Source: JALZKA01 sp963786495 (lineage in GTDB: Bacteria > Actinomycetota > Thermoleophilia > Solirubrobacterales > 70-9). Taken from it: 64,000 nucleotides of DNA. The stretch lies in assembly GCA_963786495.1 (NCBI GenBank), contig CAWAZL010000005.1, forward strand, positions 31,831 through 95,830, given 5' to 3'. Made by a program: the position numbers and the translations under genes. How positions within the stretch are numbered: the first letter of the stretch is position 1; each line of letters begins with the position of its first letter. This document shows, in pieces, positions 25,774-35,049 of this stretch. The notes under the pieces are model-generated. The model was given only the letters and a program-made list of their open reading frames with translations. It did no database searches and was not told the DNA's origin.

Positions 25774-26619
25774 CGCCGCGGGCGCCTTGGAGGCGCAGTC
25801 CCACCAAAAGCAGCAGACGCTCGTGATCCGGGACGTCTACAAGAGCTTCGGAGGAATCCACGCCGTGAACGGCGCGAGCTTTCGGTCAAGGACGGCTCTA
25901 TCACCGCTCTGATCGGCCCAAACGGGGCCGGCAAGACCACGCTCTTCAACCTCGTGACTGGCTTCTACAAGCCGGACGCTGGGGCAATCACCTACGAGGA
26001 CCGCTCGATCTTCCGCAAGTCGCCGTACTCAATCGCCCGCCGGGGGATGGTGCGAACGTTCCAGATCACGAAGGCACTCTCGGCCATGCCGGTGATGGAC
26101 AACATGCTCCTCGCGACGTCAAAGCACCCGGGCGAGCACCTCCCCACCCTCTTCGGCCGCCCGCTCGCTTCGCGGGCCCGCGAGAAGGATGCGGTCGAGC
26201 GCGCGAACGAGCTCCTCGACACGTTCAATCTGCGCGCAAAGGCGGACGACTACGCCGGCACGCTCTCCGGCGGGCAGCGCAAGCTGCTCGAGCTCGCGCG
26301 CGCGCTGATGACCCAGCCGCGCATGGTCCTGCTCGACGAGCCAATGGCCGGCATCAACCCCACTCTTGGCCGGCGCCTCCTGGAGCACATGGAGCGGCTG
26401 CGCACCGAGGACGGTGTGACGTTCCTATTCGTCGAGCACGACATGGACGTTGTCATGAACCACTCGGACGAGGTCGTCGTGATGGCGCTCGGCAAGGTCA
26501 TCGCACAGGGCTCGCCCGAGCACGTCCGCGGCGACCAGAAGGTGATCGACGCGTATCTGGGCATGGACGAAGCTCAGGCGGACGAACTCGCAAAGGCACA
26601 GGAGCTCCGCGATGAGTGA
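25766..26619 (+). CDS. livG: Branched-chain amino acid ABC transporter ATP-binding protein LivG, frameshifted once
   Basis: The ATPase starts at a GTG at 25766. Walker A is GPNGAGKTT, the signature LSGGQRKLLELARAL, and Walker B MVLLDEPMAGINP, with VEHDMD as the H-loop. MAGINP and the C-terminal GxVIAQGSPEHVR stretch are typical of LivG. The N-terminal ~38 residues (VIRDVYKSFGGIHAVNGAS) are out of frame with the rest because of one missing T in the run at 25880-25882. It overlaps livF by 8 bp. Confidence 0.9.
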
Positions 26620-27410
26620 GGTGGCGACGACTCAGGCCGCGACCCCCAAGGGCGCCCCCGTCCTGAAGGTCTCGGGGGTCATCGCCGGCTACACGCCGGA
26701 GGTCGACATCCTGAACGGCGTCGACCTCGAGGTCTACGACGGTGAGATCGTCACCATCGTCGGCCCGAACGGCGCCGGCAAGTCGACGCTCATGAAGACA
26801 ATCTTCGGCCTTGTCTCGCCGCATGAGGGCTCGATCACGCTCCACGACAGCGAGATCACCGGCCTCGCAGCCTCACTCGGTCACGCGAGCCGGCGTCTCC
26901 TACGTTCCGCAGCTTGACAACGTCTTCCCCAGCCTCACGGTGCAGGAGAACCTGGAACTCGGGCCATCGCGGGCGGCGAGGGCACGGTCGAGGAGCGCAT
27001 GGACCGGATGTTCGGCCTCTTCCCCCGCCTTGAGGAGCGCCGCAGCCAGGCGGCCGGGACGATGTCGGGCGGCGAGCGCCAGATGGTCGCGATGGGCCGC
27101 GCGCTCATGTCCGGCCCGGAGATCCTGCTCTTGGACGAGCCTTCCGCGGGTCTCGCCCCCGCGTTCGTGGACGCCGTCTTCGAAAAGGTGCTCGAGGTCA
27201 ACGCCGCGGGTGTGACGATCCTGATGGTCGAGCAGAACGCGCGCCGCGCGCTCTCCCTGAGCCACCGTGGCTACGTCCTGGACCTCGGCGCAGAACAAGT
27301 TCACGGGCCCGGGCCCCGAGCTGGTCGCAGACCCCAAGGTCGCCGAGCTCTACCTGGGCGGCGGCGCCGGCCGCGTCGAGCGAGCCGACGCCGACGAGCC
27401 TGACGCGTAG
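26612..27410 (+). CDS. livF: Branched-chain amino acid ABC transporter ATP-binding protein LivF, frameshifted three times
   Basis: LivF is the second ATPase of the transporter. Walker A GPNGAGKST is in the first segment. Then VSYVPQLDNVFPSLTVQENLE lies in a second frame, and the signature MSGGERQMVAMGRAL and Walker B ILLLDEPSAGLAP lie in a third. The tail PGPELVADPKVAELYLGG is read in a fourth. Breaks are near 26879 (extra G), 26965 (missing G) and 27288. The true stop is probably the TAG at 27408-27410. It is the last gene of the transporter operon before a terminator. Confidence 0.87.
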
Positions 27411-27419
27411 CCGCAAACT

Positions 27420-27448
27420 GGTGCCTGGCTCCGCAGGTGCCTGGCACC
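27420..27448. repeat. Pair of GGTGCCTGGCACC palindromes downstream of livF
   Basis: An imperfect copy at 27420-27432 is followed by a perfect 13-nt palindrome at 27436-27448. The lead-in AACT and the paired arrangement match the element at 22216-22246. This too lies between convergent genes. Confidence 0.72.
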
Positions 27449-27475
27449 TCGTCTGATCGCCGCCCTCAAACAAGA

Positions 27476-27507
27476 AACGGCGCGGCACCCGAAGGCACCG
27501 CGCCGTT
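27476..27507. terminator. Bidirectional intrinsic terminator between livF and the binding-protein gene
   Basis: A perfect 10-bp stem AACGGCGCGG / CCGCGCCGTT encloses a 12-nt loop with a further CC/GG pair. Pyrimidine-rich CTCCTTT follows on the plus strand, and TCTTGTTTG on the minus strand. The site separates the convergent livF and livK-like genes. Confidence 0.75.
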
Positions 27508-27532
27508 CTCCTTTACGAGGTTGGAGTGAGGG

Positions 27533-28854
27533 CTACTCGCCCGACTCCTTTTCGACCTGGCCCTCGACCGAGAACGCGCCCTTGTCGTCGTACGAGTAGA
27601 TGTCGTACGTACCGACGGTCGGGTCGCCATTGTCGTCGAGATCGATGGTTGCCGGAGACACCCTCGAAGTCGATGTCGTCACCGGCCTGGAGGGCCTCGA
27701 TGGCCTCGGCATCGTGGTGAAGTCGTACTTCTCACCGGGTGCCGAAGCGCACTCCTTGGATCGGCCTCGCGATGTCCGGGCCTTCGCTCGAGCCAGCCGC
27801 GACGGCCGCGAGCGCAGCAAAGCATCACAGCGTCGAAGTTCTGGGAATCGAACGAGTTCCGTCTTGACGTCGGCCGGCTCGGCATCGGAGAAGACGGCGT
27901 CGAACTCCTCGCCGACTCGCTCTCAGGCGTGGCCGGGCGGGTGCCGTTGGCGCTGTAGAGCGAATCACCTGCGATCGAGTCCGGAATGCCGTCCTCGAAC
28001 GCCAGGCCGTCAGCAGTGAACATCGTCGATGGCATCGAAATCGCCGGTCCGCGCGAGCGCGGCGCCCATCTCGTTGTAGGGCTCCTCGAAATCGATGATC
28101 ACGTACGCATCCGGGCGTATCGGCGACGATTCGCTCAGCCTCGGAGTTGTACGAGGAGAGCTCCACGTCATAGAGCACCGGGGAGTTGCCGACTGACTTC
28201 GCCGCCCTTGCCTCCCATGCGGTCGTGAAGCAATCGGTGGCGATGCCTTCGCCGTACGGGTCGTTACGAGCGCGCGACAGAGACGACCAGCGTCAGTACC
28301 GGCCTTCTGCTCCATGGCGTCGGCGAGTGACCTGACCCTGGAGCGCGTCGGACGGGGCCGTGCGGAACACGTATCCGTCGTCGGGGAGCTCCGTGATCTC
28401 CGGGCTGGTGCGCGGATGGCGAGATCAGCGGGGTCTTTCGCGACGCTGCCACCGACCGGCCGACCGGAACAGTCTCACCGGATGACCACGGACCGACCAG
28501 GCAGCTGGAACCGCCCGAGATGAGCTTGGTCGCTGCGGACTGTGCAGCGGCCGGCTCCGTCTGGGAGTCCTCGACGCTCGCCTCGACCGTGATGCCGTCG
28601 GCACCAGCTTCCTCGAGTGCGGCGCTGACCTGCTCGGCCGCGACGTTCGCGGCCTTCTCGCCGGCGGGCCCGAATGCGCTGAGGTCACCGGTCTGGGGGA
28701 CCAGGACTCCAACGTTCAGATCAAACGACGCGTCCGATACGTCCTCGCCTCCTCCACCGCTGCTGCCTTCGTCGTCGTCGTCGCCACAAGCGACGACTCC
28801 AAACGAAAGCGCTGCGATGGCTGCGGCGGTCGAAACCAACCTAAGCCTATGCAT
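27533..28854 (-). CDS. Branched-chain amino acid ABC transporter substrate-binding lipoprotein, heavily frameshifted
   Basis: The N-terminus is a lipoprotein signal (hydrophobic core then GVVACGDDDDEG). The binding domain begins FDLNVGVLVPQTGDLSAFGPAG with SCLVGPWSSGETVPV, as in LivK/LivJ periplasmic-binding proteins. The remainder is spread over many short frame segments, recognisable as YVIIDFEEPYNEMGAAL, MFTADGLAFEDGIPDSIAGDS and the terminal DLDDNGDPTVGTYDIYSYDD. I count at least six breaks between 27.6 and 28.5 kb. The gene is convergent to livHMGF rather than co-directional. Confidence 0.82.
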
Positions 28855-28960
28855 TAATTCTCCTTGGTTTGAGACACACGGGTTCCTCTTCCCCGTGCCC
28901 CCACTTCTATCAGAGCGGGGCCGCTAAATGCCAGTTTCCAGGGTTAAGGCGGGCGTGTTG

Positions 28961-29454
28961 CTACGCCGTTTGGTTCGAGTCTTGCCCGCCCGGCAGGGCT
29001 ACGCGGCGCCACTCGGCGATCGCCCCGTCCTCGATCACGAAGCTGGTTTGAGCGAGGCCTCCGCTGCCCGGGCACGGCCCCTTGCCGGGCCTGTCCTTCA
29101 GCTCGAAGGTGGCGGTGATGAACCTGCCCTCGACGGCTGTCTCCTCCAGCGTGGCGCCGCATGGGAGCGAGTCGTTGAAGAACTCGGCGTCCTCCGCGGT
29201 CTCGATGTCGTATGTGAGCCCGTTCTCGGCCTGGGAAGGGATGGCGAAGAACTCGGCCGCGGCCTCGATGTCGGACTCCGTGAGCGCCTCGGCCCAGGCG
29301 TTGATTACCTCGACGTCCTCGGCTGGGCCTTCCAGGTCGGCGGCTTCGGTGACTCGTCTGACTCCGCCGTAGCCGGCAGTCCTTCCTCGCCACCGCAGGC
29401 CGATAGCGCGAGAACGGCGGCGATAAAGGGGATGGCTGCGAGGTGCCGGGGCAT
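28961..29454 (-). CDS. NTF2-like lipoprotein, frameshifted near the N-terminus
   Basis: Reading from the ATG at 29454 gives a lipoprotein signal peptide (hydrophobic stretch ending AVLALSACGGEEG). About 35 codons later the frame changes near 29345. The second segment (EDVEVINAWAEALTESDIEAA, then an NTF2/SnoaL-like sheet with YDIETAEDAEFFNDSLPCGATLEETAV, read in parts) runs to the stop at 28961. One missing base explains the break. It is probably an exported ligand-binding protein on the outer face of the membrane; the ligand is unknown. The length when joined is about 165 residues. Confidence 0.72.
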
Positions 29455-29558
29455 CACGATGAGTATCGCTGGCGGGGCTCGATTGGTTCATTGCGCAGCG
29501 TTTGAAGGGATGGCAGCGCTATGGCGCTTATATCGCTTCAAGCGGTGTGTTTGGCCTC

Positions 29559-29564
29559 TTGACA
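29559..29564 (+). promoter_or_regulatory. Putative -35 hexamer of the imuB promoter
   Basis: A perfect TTGACA lies 6 bp upstream of the SOS box. A weak -10 (TCGTAT) follows after 17 bp and overlaps the end of the box, so LexA bound there would block RNA polymerase. Confidence 0.5.
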
Positions 29565-29570
29565 CGTGTG

Positions 29571-29584
29571 CGAACATGTGTTCG
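29571..29584 (+). promoter_or_regulatory. LexA-binding SOS box upstream of imuB
   Basis: The 14-nt palindrome CGAACATGTGTTCG fits the Gram-positive/actinobacterial LexA consensus CGAAC-N4-GTTCG. It ends 1 bp before the imuB ATG at 29586. It marks the imuB-dnaE2 operon as part of the DNA-damage regulon. Confidence 0.88.
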
Positions 29585-29585
29585 T

Positions 29586-30855
29586 ATGGTTGCTTGTGCC
29601 CTTATTCCCCGCTTCGAGCTGCGCGCTGCGCTGGCGGGACGGAAGGAGATGATGGCTCGGCCGGTGGCGATCGCTCCCGAGCCGGGGGGCGTGCAGGTGA
29701 TCGGCGATGCGTCGGGGGCGGCGGAGGCGTTCGGCGTCGTGGCGGGGATGCGGCTGGGCGAGGCACTGGGGCGCTGCCCCACGCTGGCGCTGGTCCCGGC
29801 CGATCCGCAGCGCGCCGAGGAGGCGTGGGAGGCATCGCTTGCGACGCTCGAGGGGATCGGGGCGGCGGTCGAGTCGCGCCGGCCGGGCGAGGCGTTCTTC
29901 GGCCTCGACGGCCTGCGGGCGCTGTGGGGGCGGCCCGAGCGGGCGCTCGAGCGGGCTCGGAAGCTTCTCGGCCAGGGTGTGCGCCTTGGCGCTGGCCCCA
30001 CGCGCCTGTGCGCGCTGGCGGCGGCGCTTCGCTCGCGCCCGCGGCGGCGGCGCCGTGATCGTCACCGAGCGCGAGGCGCGCCTGTTCCTGGCGGCACTTG
30101 AAGTCAGCGTTCTTCGCGAGCGGATGGGCGACGAGTGGACGGGCGTCAACCTCGTGGACACGCTGGAGCGCCTGGGCGTGCGGACGCTGGGCGAGCTGGC
30201 GTCCCTCCCCCGCGACGCCGTGGCCGACCGCTTCGGCGATCCCGGGCTGCGCGCCCTGGGGATGGCGCGCGGCAAAGAGGAGCCGCTTCGCCCCCGCCAG
30301 CCGCGCGCCGAGCTCCGCGAGGAGATCGAGCTCCACGACGCCGCCACGGCGGGACAGCTCGACCGCGCGCTCGAGCTCCTGGTCGACCGCCTCCTTGCGA
30401 ACCCGCTTCGCCGCGGGCGGAGCTTCAGGCGCCTTCGGATCGAGGCGCGCCTGGCCGGTGGCGGCGGGTGGCGGATCGAGGCGCCCACGCGCCAGGCGAC
30501 CGCCAACCGCGAACGCCTGCTCCTCGTGCTCAAGCCGAAGCTGGAAGCGCTTCCCGCGCCCGCGCTGAAGCTCGCGCTTCGCGCCCTGGAGATGGGCGAC
30601 GCTCCCCCGCGCCAGCCGACGCTTCAGGCCGACGAGAACGAGGAGCGCCGCGGCCGCATCGCCGAAGCGGTGCGCCACGCGCGCGCCGCCGCCGGCCGGG
30701 GCGCGGTCCTGCGCGTGCTGGAGGTCGATCCCGGCGCCGACGTGCCCGAGCGCTGGGCGACGCTCACGCCGTTTCCCGAGGACGGACATTCACCGGCCTC
30801 CCCCTCCGGGGGGCCGGCCAACAACACCGCGGCTAAGAAGAGGGCCACGCGATGA
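29586..30855 (+). CDS. imuB: ImuB, Y-family polymerase-like mutasome protein, frameshifted once
   Basis: ImuB is a catalytically inactive Y-family polymerase homologue that links DnaE2 to the beta clamp during translesion synthesis. The start VACALIPRFELRAALAGR and the palm-like DASGAAEAFGVVAGMRLGEAL match ImuB, and the acidic active-site residues of true Y-polymerases are not evident. The helix-hairpin-helix LGVRTLGELASLP and the little-finger part RRGRSFRRLRIEARL lie in a second frame. The break is at 30028-30029, where CTTC probably should be CTC. The C-terminal tail contains the 24-bp repeat copy 2. The stop overlaps the next gene by 4 bp. Confidence 0.88.
30792..30815. repeat. 24-bp GC-rich hairpin repeat, copy 2
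   Basis: This is the exact reverse complement of 2601-2624. It lies within the last codons of imuB and encodes PASPSGGP in the unstructured tail. Confidence 0.6.
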
Positions 30856-31085
30856 CCGTCCTCCTCTACGCGCCGAAGCCCGCACGAGTGCGCATCGACG
30901 AGCGCGGGCGCCCCGTCGCCGCGAACGGAGCCGCGGTCGAGACGGTGCGCGAGGAGTGGCTCGTCGAGGACCGCTGGTGGACCCCCGAGCCGATCCGCCG
31001 CCACTACTTCGAGCTGGCGCTCACCGACGGGCGCTGCGAGGTCGTCTTCCGCGACCAGAAGGGCTGGTTCTCGCAAAGGGCATGA
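30852..31085 (+). CDS. Small DUF6504-like protein between imuB and dnaE2
   Basis: The 77-residue protein contains PKPARVRIDERGRPVAANG and EEWLVEDRWWTPEPIRRHYFE, a WxxE/RRxYFEL pattern found in short proteins encoded between imuB and dnaE2 in actinobacteria (DUF6504 to my recollection). It overlaps both neighbours by 4 bp (ATGA), so it is translated with the mutasome and probably belongs to it. The molecular role is unknown. Confidence 0.75.
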   Translation: MTVLLYAPKPARVRIDERGRPVAANGAAVETVREEWLVEDRWWTPEPIRRHYFELALTDGRCEVVFRDQKGWFSQRA

Positions 31086-34000
31086 GGGGCGCCGGCGGGT
31101 ACACAGAGCTCCACTGCCACTCGGGCTTCTCGTTCCTCGACGGAGCGTCCTCGCCCGACGACCTGGCCGCTGCCGCTGCCGCACAGGGCCACGAGGCGCT
31201 GGCGATCACCGACCACGACGGCGTCTGGGGCGCAATGGAGTTCGCCTCGGCCTGCCAACCCCTGGGAGTGCGCCCAATCGTGGGCACGGAGCTAACCGTG
31301 GCGCCCCCGGAGGGGTCAGACCCCTCACAAAGCGCTCACACTCCCCCGTTCCACCTGACGCTCCTGGTCGAGTCGGCCGCGGGGTGGCGGAATCTCTGCC
31401 TTCTCCTGACCGAAGCCCACACCCACACGCGGTCGGGGAGTACGAGCGAGCGGCGGGATGCCCTCCCGCCTTTGCTGCCGTTGTCGTCCCTCGAACAGCA
31501 CACCGAAGGGCTCGTCTGCCTCTCGGGCTGCGCACGCGACGGCGCCCTCGCCGGGATCTTCGAACGCGCCGGCGGCATGCCAAACGGCGCCGACTCGGCC
31601 GCGGCGGTGGCGCTGGGCGAGCGCCTGGTTCGAGCGTTCGGGCGCGACGCTTTCCGGATCGAGCTCCAGCGCCCCATGTGGCGACACGACATGGCGCGCA
31701 ATCGCTGGCTCACCGGCTTGGCGGAGCGCCTTGGGGTGCCGTGCGTCGCCACGGGCAACGTGCACGCGCACGATCCGTCGCGGGCGGCGCTCCAGGACGC
31801 GCTGGTGGCGATCCGGCTGGGCGGGTCGCTTGACGAGACGGGGGCGCTGCGGCGGGGCAACACGCGCTCCGTCCTTCGCCCGCCCGCGGAGATGGCGCTT
31901 CTCTTTGCCGACTATCCCGACGCGGTGGCGGAGTCGGGGCGCCTGGCCGAGCGGCTTCGCTTCAACCTCCTCTCCGACCACGGCTACCGCTACCCGGGCG
32001 CCGAGGACGAGGACGCCGACCGCGAGCTGGCCGAGCTGTGTGCGGCGCGCTTCGAAGGCCGCTACGCCGGCACGCCCGAGCGCCGTGAGGCAAAGCGGCG
32101 CTTGGAAGACGAGTTGAAGGTGATCCGCAAGCTGCGTTTGTCCGGCTTCTTCACCCTCCACGCCGACCTGCTCGAGCTGGCGCGGGAAGTTGCACGCGAG
32201 GTGCGCGGCCCGGATTCCGCGCGAGGGGTATTGCCCCCGGGGCGCGGGCGCGGCTCGAGCGTGAGCTCAGTCGTCTGTTACCTCACGGGCCTCTCGCACG
32301 TGGACCCGGTGCGGGCCGGGCTCTTCCTGGGCCGCTTCTTGAACGAGGAGTTGACCGACGTGCCGGACATCGACCTGGACTTCCCGCGCGACGTGCGCGA
32401 GCAGCTGATCCCGCGCATCCACCAGCGCTACGGCGCCCAGCGCTCGGCGCTGGTGTGCGCGTTCCCGACCTTCCGCGTCAAGGGCGCGGTGCGCGAGCTC
32501 GGCAAGGCGCTGGGGCTGCCGCCGACGGAGATCGAGCGGGTGGCGCGCTCGGTCGACGGCTGGTCGGGCGAGAACTTCGAGTCCGACGTCGAGGTGGCGG
32601 TTGGCGGCAAGCGTGCCGATTCGACTCGCTGGAAGGCGCTCGTTCGCCTGGTGCGCGAAGCGTGGGGGCTGCCGCGCCACGCCTCTCAGCACTCGGGCGG
32701 GATGGTGCTGGCGACACGCCCCTTGAACGAGCTCTGCCCGATCGTGCCAGCGGCGATGGAGGGCCGCCAGATCGTCATGTGGGACAAGGATTCATGCGCG
32801 GATGCAGGCTTTTTGAAGATCGACCTGCTGGGGCTGGGAATGCTCTCGGCAGTCGAGAGATGCGTCGACGAGGTGGCCCGGACGCGCTCAGAAAGGCTCG
32901 ACCTGTCGCGCATCCGCCTGGACGATCCCGAGGTCTACGACGCGATCCGCAACGCCGAGACGACGGGCGTCTTTCAGATCGAGTCGAGGGCGCAGATGCA
33001 GATGCTGCCGCGGAGCCTGCCGGAGAGCCTGGACGACCTGACGGTGCAGGTGGCGCTGGTGCGCCCAGGCCCGATCCAGGGCGGCGCCGTCCACCCCTAC
33101 CTCGACCGCAAGGCAAAGCTCCGCGAGAACCCGGACTACGCCATCCCCTACGAGCACCCGGCGCTGGAGCCGATCCTCTCCGACACGCTGGGCGCGATCG
33201 TCTTCCAGGATCAGGTGATCCAGGTCGCGATGGCGCTCGCCGGCTTCTCGGCGGGCGAGGCCGAGGGCCTGAGGCGCGCGATGAGCCGCAAGCGCTCCGA
33301 CGAGGCGATGGCCGCGTACGCCGTGCGCTTCGTCGAGGGCGCGGTGGCAAACGGCGTCTCCCGCGAGACGGCGTCGCGCGTGTTCGAGCAGATCCGCGGC
33401 TTCTCGGGCTTCGGCTTTCCGAAGTCGCATGCGGCGGCGTTCGGGCTCCTCGCCTATCAGTCGACCTGGCTGCGGGTGCATCGCGGCCCCGAGTTCCTGT
33501 GCGCGCTCCTGAACGAGCAGCCGATGGGCTTCTATCCGCCCGACGCGCTGGTGCACGAGGCGCAGCGGCGCGGCATCCAGCTCAGAAAGCCGGACGTCAA
33601 CCGAAGCGGTGTGGACTGCGCGGTCGAGCGGGTCGGCGAGGGCGACGAAGATCTCGAGGTGCAGATCGGCCTGGGCTACGTGAACGGTCTGCGGAAAGTC
33701 GACGCCACGGCAGTAGTGGAGGAGCGCGAGCGCTCGGGGCGCTTCTCGAGCCTGGCCGAGCTGGCCTCGCGGGCGGGGATCCGCGACGACGCGCTGGGGC
33801 GCCTTGCCTGGGCGGGGGCGTGCGAGTCGATCGAGCCGGACTCCGAGGGAGCGCGGCGCGAGGCGCGGCGGATCGCCCTGTGGCGGCTCGGTGTCGCCTC
33901 GGGAGCGGGGCCGACGGGGCCAGCTCTCCCTCCCACTCCCGCTTCCCGACGCCCCTGATCTGCGCGAGCTCGACGACTGGGAGGTCGCCGTGGCCGACTA

Positions 34001-34499
34001 CGCCTCGACCGGCATGACGCTGGGGACGCATCCCGTGGCGCTCCTTCGCGACGAGCTGGACGGAGTCGTTCCCAACGCTGACCTGGCGGTGCTGCCCAAC
34101 CGGCGCTCCCTGGAGATCGCCGGCGTCGTGGTGGCCCGGCAGCGCCCGGGGACGGCGAAGGGAATCGTCTTCATGCTCCTCGAGGACGAGACGGGAGTGG
34201 CAAACGTGATCGTGCCTCCCCCCGTCTACACGGAGTGCCGCCTTGCGGTGCGCACGGCGGCTTACGTACGGGTCGAGGGCCGCCTGGAGCGCCGCGGCAA
34301 GGTGATCAACGTGCTGGCAAAGCGCGTGACGCCGCTCTCAATGCCGGGCGAGCCGCAAGCCGAGGTCCGCACGATCGAGCCGGACCCGGTCCACGAGACG
34401 GGCCGGCCCCTGGCGCCTGCCGAGCCGTCGCGGGTCGCCGCAGCTGGAGCCCTCGCCGCCGTTGCGCCAGCCGCGCAGAGCTTCGGCGGCCGGGGCTGA
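31082..34499 (+). CDS. dnaE2: Error-prone DNA polymerase III alpha subunit DnaE2 (ImuC), frameshifted once
   Basis: DnaE2 is the C-family polymerase that carries out damage-induced mutagenic synthesis with ImuB. It starts with the PHP domain (YTELHCHSGFSFLDGASS, ITDHDGVWG). The polymerase palm aspartates are visible in VPDIDLDFPRDVRE, and the fingers region has YQSTWLR and GFPKSHAAAFGLL. After a break at 33911-33912 (extra C) the C-terminal part continues with GQLSLPLPLPDAPDLREL and an OB-fold domain (IAGVVVARQRPGTAKGIVFML). Together this is about 1,138 residues, normal for DnaE2. The stop near 33958 is therefore artificial. Confidence 0.93.
31312..31324. repeat. GGGGTCAGACCCC palindrome inside dnaE2
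   Basis: This single 13-nt copy is of the same family as the array at 17411-17578 (here with central A). It encodes EGSDPS in a non-conserved loop of the PHP domain region. Confidence 0.7.
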
Positions 34500-34583
34500 C
34501 ATGGCTTGTCCAAGCGGTTTGCAGCGCATCGTGCAAGCGGTCTTGCAGCGCCCCGGCTCCGTCCGAGAGTGTCCTCATAGTGG

Positions 34584-34597
34584 CGAACCCATGTTCG
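34584..34597 (+). promoter_or_regulatory. Second LexA-type SOS box, downstream of dnaE2
   Basis: CGAACCCATGTTCG fits the same CGAAC-N4-GTTCG consensus as the imuB box. No gene start on the minus strand is near, so it should control the small plus-strand gene that follows. Confidence 0.75.
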
Positions 34598-34626
34598 AAT
34601 CAAAGACACACATCAGGACCCGCCTG

Positions 34627-34833
34627 ATGGACACCATTGACCTCGTCGTCGACTTCGCCACCCTCGGCGAGTACGGACTTGAGCCTCTCGAAGAGGCTGA
34701 AACGGCTTGCGCCGGCGAGCGTTGCGAGGTGGACGGCCGCCGGGCCGCCTGGGAGGTCGTCGCAACGACTCGCCGCGGAAGTCAGTGTGAGTCTCAGCGT
34801 GTGGCGTCGCGCCTCGAGCGCAACCACGCCTAG
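34627..34833 (+). CDS. Putative SOS-controlled small protein of unknown function (68 aa)
   Basis: The frame gives a 68-residue acidic-then-basic protein starting MDTIDLVVDFATLGEYGLEP, with three cysteines and no membrane segment. An in-frame ATG at 34591 would extend it by 12 residues but lies inside the SOS box, so the downstream ATG at 34627 is preferred. The gene follows dnaE2 by about 130 bp, on the same strand. SOS-induced small proteins often block cell division (YneA, DivS, ChiZ), but this one lacks their LysM or TM features. I do not recognise a family. Confidence 0.55.
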   Translation: MDTIDLVVDFATLGEYGLEPLEEAETACAGERCEVDGRRAAWEVVATTRRGSQCESQRVASRLERNHA

Positions 34834-35049
34834 CGGTCCGCTTCTACCCCGTCGAGATCCTCCGGGACATCCTGCGCCGGGTAATCGCGCGGCATCGCGC
34901 TGTCCTGGGCGTAGAAAGCGACGCGAAGCCCCAGCTCAGGGTGATCGCGGGCGGGCTCAGCAAAGAGAAGCGCCCAAAGTCGCGTATTCAGCCGTGAGCC
35001 AGGCCGCGTAGGCCCCAGCCTGGCCCGGCCCCTCTCACTCGCGTCTTTT
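34834..35049. other. Intergenic stretch with a protein-like minus-strand reading
   Basis: No confident gene is present. On the minus strand about 65 codons (34830-35020) read as RLWALLFAEPARDHPELGLRV followed by FYAQDSAMPRDYPAQDV, which looks more protein-like than random. No start codon or N-terminal domain is nearby, so it may be a gene remnant or chance. Confidence 0.25.

Noticed and set aside
33940..33958. Apparent stop of dnaE2 at 33958 as a real gene end
   Set aside because: The polymerase C-terminal OB-fold domain continues in the next frame after removal of one C at 33911-33912.
32455..34017. 520-residue plus-strand frame inside dnaE2
   Set aside because: It is an Arg/Gly/Pro-rich shadow of dnaE2 in a GC-rich genome.
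34590..34600. GTTCGAATC, resembling a tRNA T-loop
   Set aside because: No cloverleaf can be built around it; the sequence is the right arm of the SOS box.
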